From contig NZ_BDBR01000027.1 in the NCBI RefSeq assembly GCF_001613085.1, forward strand, positions 1 to 64,000: DNA of 64,000 bases, given 5' to 3'. Source of the DNA: Nocardia salmonicida NBRC 13393 (lineage in GTDB: Bacteria; Actinomycetota; Actinomycetes; Mycobacteriales; Mycobacteriaceae). Shown here in pieces: positions 25,468 to 34,602 of the stretch. The first letter of the stretch is position 1. Every line of letters starts with the position of its first letter. Under the pieces are notes generated by a model, which made no database searches, was not told where the DNA came from, and saw only the letters and a program-made list of their open reading frames with translations. A program made the translations under genes and the position numbers.

Positions 25468-27330
25468 GTGACCCGAAGCCACGGCGCGACGCGCACGATC
25501 GACCCGGGTGTGGTGGCAGGCATGCTCGACGAGGTGTACGCCGCCTGCCGCGAGGACACCTCCGGCGCGCCCGCCGACTACATCCCCGAGCTCGCCGCGG
25601 TCGCACCGGATTCGTTCGGCTTGTGCCTGGCCACCGCCGACGGGCTGGTCTACGAAGTCGGCGACACCGATATCGGGTTCACCATCCAGTCGATCTCCAA
25701 GCCGTTCACCTATGCGCTGGCGCTGGCCGATCGCGGGCTCGACGGGGTGGCCGAGCACATCGATGTGGAGCCGTCCGGCGAGCCGTTCAACGAGATCAGC
25801 CTCGAACCGGAGACCCAGCGGCCGAGCAATCCGATGATCAACTCCGGGGCCATCACCGCGGCCTCGCTGATCAACGGCCGCGACGCCGCCGACAAGTTCG
25901 AGCGGGTTCGTCGCTGCTACTCCCGCTTCGCCGGGCGCGAGTTGACGATGGACCAGGCGGTCTACGAATCCGAGGCCCGCACCGGGTTCCGCAATCGGGC
26001 GATCGGGTACATGCTGCGCTCGGTCGGCATCATCGACGACGACCCCGACGATGCGGTCGACCGCTACTTCCGGCAGTGCTCGATCGAGATCACCTGCGCC
26101 GATCTGGCCATGATGGCGGCGACGCTGGCCGACAATGGCGTCAATCCGAAGACACACGAACGGGCGCTGTCGACCTCGCTCACCGAACGGGTGCTCAGCG
26201 TGATGACCACCTGCGGCATGTACAACGCCGCCGGTGACTGGGTGACCACGGTCGGGCTGCCGGCCAAGAGCGGGGTCGGCGGCGGGATCATCGCGGTGCT
26301 GCCAGGTCAGCTCGGGATCTCGGTGTATTCGCCGAGGCTGGACGGGCACGGCAACAGTGTGCGCGGGGCCGCGGCGTGCCGGGAGCTGTCGCGGCGGCTC
26401 GAATTGCACTTCTGTCACGTGACCCGGTCCGCGCGCACCGCGATCCGCGCCGACTACTCGGTGGCGCAGCTGCCGTCGCGATTGCGCCGCACGCCCGAGG
26501 ACGCCGAGGTGCTGGCCGCCCACGGTGACCGGGCGCGGGTCTACGAGCTGCACGGCGACTTGTTGTTCGCGGGCGCCGAGCGGGCGGTTCGGGCGATCGA
26601 GGCCAACGCCGACGAGCTCGACGCGCTGGTGATCGACCTGCGGCGGGTCGGCGAGGTGAGTCAGGTGGCTCGCGGCATGGTCGAGCAGTTGCAGACCGAC
26701 CTGGTACGCCGGGGCAGCCGAGTGGCGCTGGTCGATCCCGATGCCAAGCTCGGGCACGAGGCGTCGAGTCTGGATCCCGACGATCCGCGGGGGCGGGTGT
26801 TCATCGACCGGGATACCGCCACCGAATGGTGCGAGGACATCGTGCTCGATCGGCGTCGACCGGCCGGGACGAGCGCCCGCACGTCGATCGACCTCGATGA
26901 GCATCCGTTGCTGGTGGGGCTGGACCCCGCCGACCGGGACCGGCTGTGCGCGGAGTTCGTCGTCCGCACGTTCGCCCGAGGTGAGGTGATCGCCGAACGC
27001 GGTGAACCACGTTCCGGGCTGTATCTGATTCTCGACGGGCGGGTGCGGGGGACGTTTCCCGGCACCGACGGGCGGGTGCACCGGTTGGTGACGTTTTCGG
27101 CGGGGATGTCGTTCGGCGAGATCCCGATGTTGATCGGTGAGAGGTTCGTCAACGACATCGTCGCCGAGACCGGGGTCCGCGTGGCGGTGATGAGTCCCGC
27201 CGTATTCGACGAGCTCGCCGAGCAGCACCCGCAACTGAAACTCGCTCTGCTTCAACGACTCGCGGCCGGGGCATACGCGCAGATGGACGCAGCTGTACGC
27301 ACAGTATCGGCGAACTCCGAGAACTACTGA
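25468..27330 (+). CDS. glsA: Glutaminase A fused to STAS and cyclic-nucleotide-binding-like domains
   Basis: 620 residues from GTG 25468; TACAGT exactly 6 nt upstream suggests a leaderless mRNA. Residues ~10-315 are a serine-dependent glutaminase: S75-I-S-K78 (IQSISKPFTYALAL) supplies the SxxK nucleophile pair, with INSGAITAASLI and GLPAKSGVGGGI. Residues ~345-460 form a STAS domain (DALVIDLRRVGEVSQVARG) and ~485-610 a cNMP-binding-like domain (FGEIPMLIGERF), in which the canonical Arg of the PRxA motif is not obvious. It hydrolyses glutamine to glutamate and ammonia. The 3' end is duplicated just downstream. Confidence 0.9.
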   Translation: MTRSHGATRTIDPGVVAGMLDEVYAACREDTSGAPADYIPELAAVAPDSFGLCLATADGLVYEVGDTDIGFTIQSISKPFTYALALADRGLDGVAEHIDVEPSGEPFNEISLEPETQRPSNPMINSGAITAASLINGRDAADKFERVRRCYSRFAGRELTMDQAVYESEARTGFRNRAIGYMLRSVGIIDDDPDDAVDRYFRQCSIEITCADLAMMAATLADNGVNPKTHERALSTSLTERVLSVMTTCGMYNAAGDWVTTVGLPAKSGVGGGIIAVLPGQLGISVYSPRLDGHGNSVRGAAACRELSRRLELHFCHVTRSARTAIRADYSVAQLPSRLRRTPEDAEVLAAHGDRARVYELHGDLLFAGAERAVRAIEANADELDALVIDLRRVGEVSQVARGMVEQLQTDLVRRGSRVALVDPDAKLGHEASSLDPDDPRGRVFIDRDTATEWCEDIVLDRRRPAGTSARTSIDLDEHPLLVGLDPADRDRLCAEFVVRTFARGEVIAERGEPRSGLYLILDGRVRGTFPGTDGRVHRLVTFSAGMSFGEIPMLIGERFVNDIVAETGVRVAVMSPAVFDELAEQHPQLKLALLQRLAAGAYAQMDAAVRTVSANSENY

Positions 27331-27384
27331 CCATTTCCGAACGCAGCTGTACGCACAGTATCGGCGAACTCCGAGAACTACTGA
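27287..27384 (+). repeat. 44-bp perfect direct repeat at the 3' end of glsA
   Basis: Positions 27287-27330 (last codons and stop of glsA) recur without a mismatch at 27341-27384, separated by 10 bp. Each copy ends in the same TGA. The second copy is non-coding in this frame. Confidence 0.95.
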
Positions 27385-27458
27385 TCCGGGCAGCGGAACT
27401 CGGTCCGGACGCGAGACGTTGAGCAGCACAGCAGCCTTCGACCGACAGGAGTACCGCG

Positions 27459-28130
27459 GTGAGCAAGAAATCCTGGCAGGCGAGCACGACCACCTTCGGG
27501 CGCGGCGTGGTGCGCGCGGTCCCCGACCTCATCCGGTTGACGTTGTCGGTGGAATCGCGCGCCGACACGGTCGCCGGGGCCTACGGGCGCGCCGGTGACC
27601 AGGTGAGCGCGGTCGTCGCGGCACTGCGGGCTGCCGGAGTGAGTGACGCCGATATGGCGACCAGCGGCTTGAGCGTGCGCACCGAGACCGTCTACACCGA
27701 CAACGGCCGCACCGAGATCGCCGGATATCTGGCATCCACCGGCCTCACCGTGTCGCTTCGCGAAGGAACCGGCACCGAGCCCGCCGAAACAGTTGCCGCC
27801 GCGGTGAACGCGGGCGGCGACGACGTGCGCCTCGGCGGTCTGACCCGCGGCGTCGCCGACCCCGCGCCGCTGCTCGAACAAGCCCGCGACGCGGCATTCG
27901 ACGACGCGAAGGCCAAGGCCGAGCAGTACGCGGCCCGCGCCGGGGTATCCCTCGGCGCTGTCCTCCTGATCACCGAGGACACCGCTCCCCCCTCCAGCCG
28001 GGCCTACGACATCAGCGCGGAGATGGACTCGTCCCCCATGCTGATGGCACGCGCCAGCTCCCCCGTCCCCGTTGTCCCCGGCGAAACCGAAGTCGGCGCG
28101 AGCGTCCGAGTGACCTGGGCCCTCGACTGA
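27459..28130 (+). CDS. SIMPL (DUF541) domain protein
   Basis: 223 residues of the SIMPL/DUF541 family, known from periplasmic or cytosolic proteins of E. coli YggE type. The typical start is FGRGVVRAVPDLIRLTLSVE, with the late AKAEQYAARAGVSLGAV helix. No signal peptide is visible, so it is probably cytosolic. GTG start at 27459 with AGGAG about 7 nt upstream. The molecular role is unknown. It converges with the RNA methyltransferase gene 39 bp away. Confidence 0.85.
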   Translation: MSKKSWQASTTTFGRGVVRAVPDLIRLTLSVESRADTVAGAYGRAGDQVSAVVAALRAAGVSDADMATSGLSVRTETVYTDNGRTEIAGYLASTGLTVSLREGTGTEPAETVAAAVNAGGDDVRLGGLTRGVADPAPLLEQARDAAFDDAKAKAEQYAARAGVSLGAVLLITEDTAPPSSRAYDISAEMDSSPMLMARASSPVPVVPGETEVGASVRVTWALD

Positions 28131-28169
28131 CTCCGCTGTTGCCCGAACCCAGCCGGGCACCAGCACTCG

Positions 28170-29546
28170 TCAGCGATCGAGCAACGCCACACACTCCACG
28201 TGATGGGTAGCCGGGAACGCATCGAACGCCCGCAACTCCGCGAGGTGATACCCGGCGTCGAGGTACAACCCGAGGTCACGAGCGAAAGCCGCAGGGTCAC
28301 AACCGATATGAACGATCCGACGCGGATCTGCGTCGGTGACGGCAGCGACGACATCCTTACCGGCACCAGCCCGCGGCGGATCGAGCACCACGACATCCGG
28401 CCGACCGGAAGCACTGCGAGCCCACCGCTCGACCCGATCGCTGTGCAATTCCAGCCACGGCAGATCGCCCAACGCCGCCACCCCGTCGACCACCGCCGAA
28501 CGAGCCGATTCGACGCCGACCACCGCGCCGGTCTGCCCCGTCTGCTCGGCAAGCCGGGCAGCGAAGACACCGACACCGCTGTAGAGATCCCAACCGGACC
28601 CACCGGGAGCAAGCCCCGACCATTCAGCGATCAGATCCGAATAACACTGCGCCGCACCACGATGCGCCTGCCAGAACCCCGTCGCCGACAGTTCCCACCG
28701 GCGCCCCGCCACATACTCCACGACACGACCCGAACCTTCGACCACACACTCCTCGCGAGGTGCGTTCATGGCCGATTTGCGCGAAGCCGCCCGGTCCCGG
28801 ATCGCACCACGCTCATCACCCGCGGGCGGCACCGACTCACGACGGCGCCCCGGCCGCTGACCACGACCGCGACTGCCGCCACGCGGAGTCTCGGGACGAC
28901 CGGCCGGGCCCGAGGCCGGAGTCTCGGCCAGTTCCACGATATGACGCACACCGTCACCGTCGATCGCGACAACCAGATCGGCACCCGGGGTCCACAACCG
29001 ATCCGCGACACCGTCGAGCGCGCCGGCGACAGGCTGCGGACAGCGCAGATCCGCGATCACCTCGGTGCTGCGGTAGCGATGCACGCCAGCGTGCCCCGCA
29101 CCGTCGACGACCAACCGCACCCGCGTGCGCCAACCGCCGGTGTCGGCACCGGAATCACCGGCGATCGGTTCGACCGTCACCGCATGCTCGATCTTGGCCA
29201 GCCGCCGCAGCTGCTCTTCCACCACCGTGGCTTTGAGCGCACGTTGCGCCGTGGGCGTGGCGAAGGAGAAATCACAGCACCCCGCACCACCGGGTCCCGA
29301 GACGGGACAGGTGGCGGGCACCCGGTCCGCGGACGCCTCGATGATCTCGACGGCATCGGCGCGGCAGAACGAACCGCCGCGATCCTCGGTCACCCGAGCG
29401 CGCACCAGCTCACCGGGCAGCCCGTGTCGCACGAACACGACCCGGCCCTCGTGGCGAGCGACGATGAAACCGCCGTGCCCCGGCGCCCCGAGACGTACCT
29501 CGAATTCTTGTCCGCTCCAATCACTCACGGCCACACCCACTCTCAC
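28170..29546 (-). CDS. TRAM-domain class I RNA methyltransferase (TrmA/RumA-like)
   Basis: 458 residues. N-terminal TRAM-like beta-barrel (FEVRLGAPGHGGFIVARHEG), then the RlmD/TrmA catalytic domain: WDLYSGVGVFAARLAEQTG (SAM motif I), VVLDPPRAGAGKDV (motif IV), and VHIGCDPAAFARDL with the nucleophilic Cys. It methylates uridine C5 in rRNA or tRNA; the target cannot be told. Unusual is an Arg/Gly-rich insert of about 50 residues near 213-262, between the two parts of the catalytic domain. Equivalent to Rv2689c as I recall. It is 18 bp downstream of the transporter gene and probably co-transcribed. Confidence 0.88.
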   Translation of the reverse strand: MRVGVAVSDWSGQEFEVRLGAPGHGGFIVARHEGRVVFVRHGLPGELVRARVTEDRGGSFCRADAVEIIEASADRVPATCPVSGPGGAGCCDFSFATPTAQRALKATVVEEQLRRLAKIEHAVTVEPIAGDSGADTGGWRTRVRLVVDGAGHAGVHRYRSTEVIADLRCPQPVAGALDGVADRLWTPGADLVVAIDGDGVRHIVELAETPASGPAGRPETPRGGSRGRGQRPGRRRESVPPAGDERGAIRDRAASRKSAMNAPREECVVEGSGRVVEYVAGRRWELSATGFWQAHRGAAQCYSDLIAEWSGLAPGGSGWDLYSGVGVFAARLAEQTGQTGAVVGVESARSAVVDGVAALGDLPWLELHSDRVERWARSASGRPDVVVLDPPRAGAGKDVVAAVTDADPRRIVHIGCDPAAFARDLGLYLDAGYHLAELRAFDAFPATHHVECVALLDR

Positions 29547-29564
29547 CCTCGACCGGCGCGCCGC

Positions 29565-31574
29565 TCATTCGCGACGTCCTGGTCGTTCGAAACCTCGACG
29601 CACCGAACCCGGTGCGTTCACTTCGCCTGCCTGCTTGGCCCTGGTGGAGGAACTGAGCTGCCACGGCACGCTCGTCACCATCACACCCGGCTCGAACAGC
29701 AATCTGCCCTTCAAACGCAGCGCGGACTGGTTGTGCAGCACCTGCTCCCACCAGTGTCCGACCACATATTCGGGGATGAACACGGTGACCACGTCGCGCG
29801 GTGCGTTCTTGCGCACCCGCTTGACGTATTCGAGCACCGGCTTGGTGATCTCGCGGTAGGGCGATTCGATCACCTTCAGCGGCACGTTGATCTCGCTGTT
29901 CTCCCATTCGCGCACCAGCTTGCGGGTGTCGGCGTCGTCGACGTTGACCGTTACCGCCTCCAGTGTGTCCGGGCGGGTGGCGCGCGCGAACGCCAGCGCA
30001 CGGCGCGTGGGCAGGTGCAGCTTGGAGACCAGGACCAGCGAGTGGGTGCGGCTGGGCAGCACGCCGTCCCAGTCGGATTCGTCGAGTTCGCGCGAGACGG
30101 AGTCGTAGTGCTTACGGATCAGCTTCATCACCCCGAAGATCGCCACCATCGTGAGGATCGCGATCCAGGCACCGGCGAAGAACTTGGTGACCAGCACGAT
30201 CATCAGCACGGCGCCCGTCGCGGTCAGACCGATCGCGTTGATCACCCGGGAACGCATCATGTGCCTGCGCTGCGCCGGGTCGGTCTCGGTGCGCAGCAGG
30301 CGCGTCCAGTGCCGCAGCATGCCGGTCTGGCTCAGCACGAACGAGACGAACACACCCACGATGTAGAGCTGGATCAGCTTGGTCACCTCGGCGCCGAAGA
30401 CCACCACGAACGCGATCGCCGCACCCGAGAGGAAGAGGATGCCGTTGGAGAACGCGAGCCGGTCGCCGCGAGTATGCAGCTGACGGGGCAGGTAGCGGTC
30501 CTGGGCCAGAATCGAACCGAGTACGGGGAAACCGTTGAACGCGGTGTTGGCGGCCAGCACCAGGATCAGCGCGGTGACGATGGTGATGAAGAAGAAACCG
30601 ATCGGGAAGCCGTGGAACACCGCTTCGGCGATCTGCGCGATCAGGGTCTTCTGGTGATAATCGGCGGGCGCGCCGATCAGGTGCGCGGGGTCGTGCGCGT
30701 ACACGACGCGGATCTTCTGGGCCAGAATGATGATGCCCATCAGCAGCACGATCGCGATGGAACCCAGCAGCAGCAGGGTGGTCGCGGCATTGCGCGACTT
30801 GGGTTTACGGAAAGCGGGGACACCGTTGCTGATGGCCTCGACACCGGTGAGCGCCGCACAGCCGGAGGAGAAGGCGCGCGCGATCAGGAAGGCGAAGGCC
30901 ACGCCGTAGAGGTGCTCGTCTTCGGCGTTGAGCCCGAAACCGGCGGACTCGGCCTGGATGTCGTCGCCGAGCACATAGGTACGGAACAGGCCCCAGGCCA
31001 GCATCACGACCATGCCGACGATGAACGCGTAGGTCGGAATCGCGAACGCCGTACCGGATTCGCGCACGCCTCGCAGGTTGATCGCGGTGAGGATCGCGAT
31101 CGCCACCACCGCGAACAACACCTTGTGCGTGGCCACGAACGGAATGGCGGAACCGATGTTCGACGCCGCCGAGGAGATCGACACCGCGACGGTGAGCACG
31201 TAGTCGACCAGCAGCGCGCTGCCGACCGTCAGACCGGCGTTGGGTCCGATGTTCTTGGTCGCGACCTCGTAGTCACCACCGCCCGACGGGTAGGCGTGCA
31301 CGTTCTGCCGGTAGCTGGCGACGACCACCGCCATCACCAGGGCTACGGCAAGACCGACCCACGGCGCGTACACGTAAGCCGAGATGCCCGCCGCCGACAG
31401 CACCAGGAAGATTTCCTCCGGGGCATAGGCGACCGACGACATCGCATCGGAGGCGAAGACCGGAAGAGCGATACGCTTGGGCAATAACGTGTGGCCGAGC
31501 GAATCGCTACGGAACGGCCTGCCCAGCAGCACACGCTTGGCTGCCGTCGTCAACTTGGACACCGGGCTGAGCAT
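29565..31574 (-). CDS. APC-superfamily transporter, KimA-like potassium importer
   Basis: 669 residues from ATG 31574 (MLSPVSKLTTAAKR); an in-frame GTG at 31619 adds 15 residues. About 12 membrane segments, then a ~150-residue soluble C-terminal domain (SLVLVSKLHLPTRRALAFAR). The match to Bacillus KimA (YdaO), a high-affinity c-di-AMP-inhibited K+ importer, is close by eye: FASDAMSSVAYAPEE, SYRQNVHAYPSGGGDYEV, LLVDYVLTVAVSISSA, AFSSGCAALTGVEAISN, and the ending HNQSALRLKGRLLF. Divergent from ceoB-ceoC, which encode TrkA-type RCK proteins, so a K+ role is strongly supported by context. Mycobacterial counterpart Rv2690c. Confidence 0.85.
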   Translation of the reverse strand: MLSPVSKLTTAAKRVLLGRPFRSDSLGHTLLPKRIALPVFASDAMSSVAYAPEEIFLVLSAAGISAYVYAPWVGLAVALVMAVVVASYRQNVHAYPSGGGDYEVATKNIGPNAGLTVGSALLVDYVLTVAVSISSAASNIGSAIPFVATHKVLFAVVAIAILTAINLRGVRESGTAFAIPTYAFIVGMVVMLAWGLFRTYVLGDDIQAESAGFGLNAEDEHLYGVAFAFLIARAFSSGCAALTGVEAISNGVPAFRKPKSRNAATTLLLLGSIAIVLLMGIIILAQKIRVVYAHDPAHLIGAPADYHQKTLIAQIAEAVFHGFPIGFFFITIVTALILVLAANTAFNGFPVLGSILAQDRYLPRQLHTRGDRLAFSNGILFLSGAAIAFVVVFGAEVTKLIQLYIVGVFVSFVLSQTGMLRHWTRLLRTETDPAQRRHMMRSRVINAIGLTATGAVLMIVLVTKFFAGAWIAILTMVAIFGVMKLIRKHYDSVSRELDESDWDGVLPSRTHSLVLVSKLHLPTRRALAFARATRPDTLEAVTVNVDDADTRKLVREWENSEINVPLKVIESPYREITKPVLEYVKRVRKNAPRDVVTVFIPEYVVGHWWEQVLHNQSALRLKGRLLFEPGVMVTSVPWQLSSSTRAKQAGEVNAPGSVRRGFERPGRRE

Positions 31575-31639
31575 AGAGGAGTTCACCAGCACCTTCGCGC
31601 GCACGTTCATCGGCGTCACGGTGATGTCTGGATTGTTTG

Positions 31640-31657
31640 CCCCGCGTCGGCGCGGGG
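31640..31657. promoter_or_regulatory. Palindrome in the kimA-like/ceoB intergenic region
   Basis: CCCCGCG-TCGG-CGCGGGG: a 7-bp perfect stem with a tetraloop, between the divergent starts and flanked by T and A runs. It could be an operator shared by both genes or a short hairpin. No riboswitch-like fold was recognised beside it. Confidence 0.35.
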
Positions 31658-31733
31658 AAAATGGGCGATGGGAGCATCCGGCGGGTACGGTCCTTGCCGG
31701 ACGCCACGGGTAGGCAAGGAACGAGGGTGCACG

Positions 31734-32399
31734 GTGTACGTAGTGATCATGGGGTGCGGGCGTGTCGGCTCGTCACTGGCGCGTGCGCTGACCAGGGTGG
31801 GTCACGAGGTCACGGTCATCGACCGCGATCCCACCGCCTTCCGCCGCCTCGGTGAGGGCTTCACCGGGCAGGAGGTGATCGGCGTCGGCTTCGACCGTGA
31901 GGTGCTGACCCGCGCGGGGATCGAGCGCGCCGACGCCTTCGCCGCGGTGAGCTCCGGTGACAACTCCAACATCATCTCGGCGCGAGTGGCCAGAGAGATG
32001 TTCGGCGTCGAACGTGTCGTCGCCCGCATCTACGACGCCAAGCGCGCCGAGGTGTACGAACGACTCGGGATCCCGACCATCGCGACCGTGCCGTGGACCA
32101 CCGATCGGTTCCTGCGCACCCTCATCGGCGACAACTCGACCACCACCTGGCGCGACCCCACCGGCGCCGTCGCGGTGACCCAGCTGACCCTGCACGAGGA
32201 TTGGTCCGGTCGCACCGTGCGCGATCTGGAACGCGACCTGCAGGTGCGGGTGGCGTTCATCCTGCGCTTCGGCCAGGGTCTGCTGCCCGAATCCAAGACG
32301 ATCGTCCAGGCCGACGACGTCGTCTACGTCGCGGCCACGTCCGGCACAGTCGGCGAGGCGATAGCCCTGGCCGCCAAGGCCCCACTGAGCGAGGACTGA
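31734..32399 (+). CDS. ceoB: TrkA-family potassium uptake regulatory protein CeoB
   Basis: 221 residues. N-terminal RCK_N Rossmann domain with NAD(H)-binding GCGRVGSSLARAL and a basic partner sequence VIDRDPTAFRR; C-terminal RCK_C domain (WSGRTVRDLERDLQVRV). GTG start at 31734 (VYVVIMGCGRVG), with a GAGG motif 8-12 nt upstream. Cytoplasmic gating subunit for a K+ channel or transporter. It forms an operon with ceoC (4-bp gap) and is divergent from the KimA-like gene. Confidence 0.92.
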   Translation: MYVVIMGCGRVGSSLARALTRVGHEVTVIDRDPTAFRRLGEGFTGQEVIGVGFDREVLTRAGIERADAFAAVSSGDNSNIISARVAREMFGVERVVARIYDAKRAEVYERLGIPTIATVPWTTDRFLRTLIGDNSTTTWRDPTGAVAVTQLTLHEDWSGRTVRDLERDLQVRVAFILRFGQGLLPESKTIVQADDVVYVAATSGTVGEAIALAAKAPLSED

Positions 32400-32403
32400 A
32401 CAC

Positions 32404-33075
32404 ATGAAGGTCGCCATCGCCGGAGCGGGCGCGGTCGGGCGCTCGATCGCCAGGGAACTCCTACGCGGCGGACACCGCGTGATGCTGCTCGAACGCCAGC
32501 TCGACCACATCGACCCGCCCGCCATCCCCGACGCCGTCTGGGTGCACGCCGACGCCTGTGAGCTGTCGTTGTTGGAGAACGCCGATCTCGAGACCTACGA
32601 GGTGGTGATCGCGGCCACCGGCGACGACAAGGCGAACCTCGTGCACGCCCTGCTCGCCAAGACCGAGTTCGGGGTGCGCCGGGTGGTGGCGCGGGTCAAC
32701 GATCCGCGCAACGAATGGCTGTTCAACGAGTCGTGGGGCGTCGACGTGGCGGTGTCGACGCCGCGGCTGCTCGCCTCACTCGTCGAGGAGGCCGTGTCGG
32801 TGGGTGATCTGGTGCGGCTGATGACGTTGCGGCAGGGACAGGCCAATCTGGTGGAGATCACCCTGCCCTCCGACACCCAGCTGGCAGGCAAGCCGGTGCG
32901 AACATTGAAGATGCCGCGCGATACCGCGCTGGTGACGATCCTGCGCGGTGGCCGGGTGATCGTGCCGCAGCCCGACGATCCCTTCGAGGGCGACGACGAA
33001 CTGCTGTTCGTCACCTCGGTGGAGGCCGAAGAGGATCTGCGGCTGACCCTGGCGACCCACGGCGTGAAGCCCTGA
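32404..33075 (+). CDS. ceoC: TrkA-family potassium uptake regulatory protein CeoC
   Basis: 223 residues, a second RCK protein: GAGAVGRSIARELLRGGH with the nucleotide fold, then an RCK_C domain (EITLPSDTQLAGKPVRTLKM). It probably pairs with CeoB as hetero-oligomeric gating ring. No Trk membrane subunit is seen in the window, so the KimA-like transporter 160 bp away is the nearest candidate partner. Confidence 0.92.
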   Translation: MKVAIAGAGAVGRSIARELLRGGHRVMLLERQLDHIDPPAIPDAVWVHADACELSLLENADLETYEVVIAATGDDKANLVHALLAKTEFGVRRVVARVNDPRNEWLFNESWGVDVAVSTPRLLASLVEEAVSVGDLVRLMTLRQGQANLVEITLPSDTQLAGKPVRTLKMPRDTALVTILRGGRVIVPQPDDPFEGDDELLFVTSVEAEEDLRLTLATHGVKP

Positions 33076-33079
33076 GTCC

Positions 33080-33727
33080 TTACGCCACTTTCAGTTCCGC
33101 GCGCAGCTTGTTGAGCGCGCGGTGCTGCATCACCCGGACGACACCGGGGCTGGTGCCGATGGCCTCGGCGGTCTGAGCCGCGCTCCAGCCGAGCACGATG
33201 CGCATGTGCAGCACCTCGCGGTGATTCGGCGCGAGCACCTTCATCAGTTCATGGGTGGCGGCGCGGCGCTCGAACGCCAGGACCCAGTCCTCCGGACCCG
33301 CGGAGGCACTCGCGGTGTCGGGGAGCTCGGCCGTCGGGTAGGCGGTGTGCTTGCCGCGACGGAAGGCGTCGGAGACTTTGTTGGCGGCGATGCCGTAGAC
33401 GAAGGCCAGAAACGACTTGCCCTGATCGCGGTAGCGCGGAATGGCCGTGACGGTGGCGATGAGAACTTCCTGGGTGACATCGTCGGCGGTGACGGTGAGA
33501 TGGCCGGTGGAGCCCATGCGTGCCGAGCAGTACCGGCGGACCAGCGGGTGCACCAGGCGCAGGATCTCCGCGACGGCCTCGCGGTCACCACGGGCGGCCG
33601 GGCCGATCAGCGCGTCGAGTTCGGCGCCGATGCGCTTGCTCTCCGACAGGACCGGCGCCGGGGTCTTGGTGGCGTCGCGGCGGGCGGTGGTGGCCGGTCG
33701 CTCGTTTCGGTGCTCGGTTGCCATCAT
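33080..33727 (-). CDS. ECF-type sigma factor, SigD/ShbA-like
   Basis: 215 residues from ATG 33727 (MMATEHRNERP), with GAGAGGA about 10 nt upstream; a longer frame upstream has no family resemblance. Sigma2 (residues ~70-130: VTADDVTQEVLIATVTAIPR, then FLAFVYGIAANKVSDAFRRG) and sigma4 (LAPNHREVLHMRIVLGWSAA ... VVRVMQHRALNKLR) match mycobacterial SigD and Streptomyces ShbA. ShbA drives the principal sigma gene hrdB in Streptomyces. Here sigA lies 8 kb away. It converges with ceoC with a 4-bp gap. No anti-sigma gene follows. Confidence 0.88.
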   Translation of the reverse strand: MMATEHRNERPATTARRDATKTPAPVLSESKRIGAELDALIGPAARGDREAVAEILRLVHPLVRRYCSARMGSTGHLTVTADDVTQEVLIATVTAIPRYRDQGKSFLAFVYGIAANKVSDAFRRGKHTAYPTAELPDTASASAGPEDWVLAFERRAATHELMKVLAPNHREVLHMRIVLGWSAAQTAEAIGTSPGVVRVMQHRALNKLRAELKVA

Positions 33728-33852
33728 GGTCGCCGGTCCTCTCACGATCATCGCGTATTTTTCGGTACGCATTGATCGTGCGACGAACGGCCGGTCGCAA
33801 CCAGATACCCCAGGGTGGGTACTTCCCCACCTCCGGCGTCCCGCAACCCACC

Positions 33853-34599
33853 CTATGCGCGCACGGATTCCGTTCCGGCCCCGGACTTGTCGGTTTTCTC
33901 GGCGGGCAGGTGCCCGGCGCGGCGCACCGCCCAGACGGTGACGACCAGGGCCACCGCGGTGAGCGGCCAGCCCATGCCGATCCGCGCCACGGCCAGCCAG
34001 GTGGTGTGGTCGGTGTCGTAGAGCTGTGACTGCACCAGGTAGCGGGCGCCGAATACGACCACCCAGACAACGGTGGCCAGGTCGTAGAGCTTGCGGATGC
34101 GCTTGTCGGTACGCCAGTGGGAACCGTGGCCGTTGAGCGCGCCCCAGATCACCCCGACCAGTGGTCGGCGCAGCAGGATCGACACCGCGAACACGCCCGC
34201 GTACACGAGGCTGGTGTAGATCCCGAACAGGAAGAAGCCCTTGGCCTCGCCCACCCGCTGGGCGATGAGCGCGCACAGGCCGACGCCGAGGAAGCCGGAG
34301 ACGGCCGGCTGGATGGGACTGCGCTGGACCAGCCGCCAGATGAGGATGGCGGCGGCGACGCCGAGGGCGGCCCAGATGGCCACGGTGAGGCCCGCGAAGG
34401 TGTTCACCGGGACGAAGACCAGAACGGGGAGGGTGGAATAGATCAGGCCGCTGAAACCGCCGAGCTGCTCGAGCAAGGTTTGTTCGGCCTTGTCGACCTC
34501 GGTGTCGATCTCCGGGTCCACCGTTTCATCGGTGACCACGGGCAACGCCACAGTGGCTTCGGGGTCCGCGGCAGTGCGGTACTCGTCGCTGGAGGGCAT
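33853..34599 (-). CDS. DUF3159 membrane protein
   Basis: 248 residues with about six membrane segments after an acidic N-terminal ~45 residues. Family hallmarks include LGGFSGLIYSTLPVLVFVPV and GKEARGFF-like GEAKGFFLFGIYTSLVYAG, with a late RIGMGWPLTAVALVVTVWAV. Function unknown; equivalent to Rv2693c as I recall. It starts 3 bp after the OB-fold gene and is surely co-transcribed. Confidence 0.87.
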   Translation of the reverse strand: MPSSDEYRTAADPEATVALPVVTDETVDPEIDTEVDKAEQTLLEQLGGFSGLIYSTLPVLVFVPVNTFAGLTVAIWAALGVAAAILIWRLVQRSPIQPAVSGFLGVGLCALIAQRVGEAKGFFLFGIYTSLVYAGVFAVSILLRRPLVGVIWGALNGHGSHWRTDKRIRKLYDLATVVWVVVFGARYLVQSQLYDTDHTTWLAVARIGMGWPLTAVALVVTVWAVRRAGHLPAEKTDKSGAGTESVRA

Positions 34600-34602
34600 A
34601 CG

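Noticed and set aside
25237..27429. 730-codon minus-strand frame opposite glsA
   Set aside because: Antisense shadow; composition dominated by Arg, His, Gly and no family motif. It also reads through the 44-bp repeat, as expected by chance.
28200..31487. Very long open frame (1095 codons) on the plus strand opposite the RNA methyltransferase and transporter genes
   Set aside because: It is the antisense shadow of two conserved genes in high-GC DNA; its translation is His/Arg/Asp-rich with no domain.
31575..31733. c-di-AMP (ydaO) riboswitch upstream of the KimA-like gene
   Set aside because: The leader is too short and no conserved riboswitch core was recognised; only a simple 7-bp hairpin is present.
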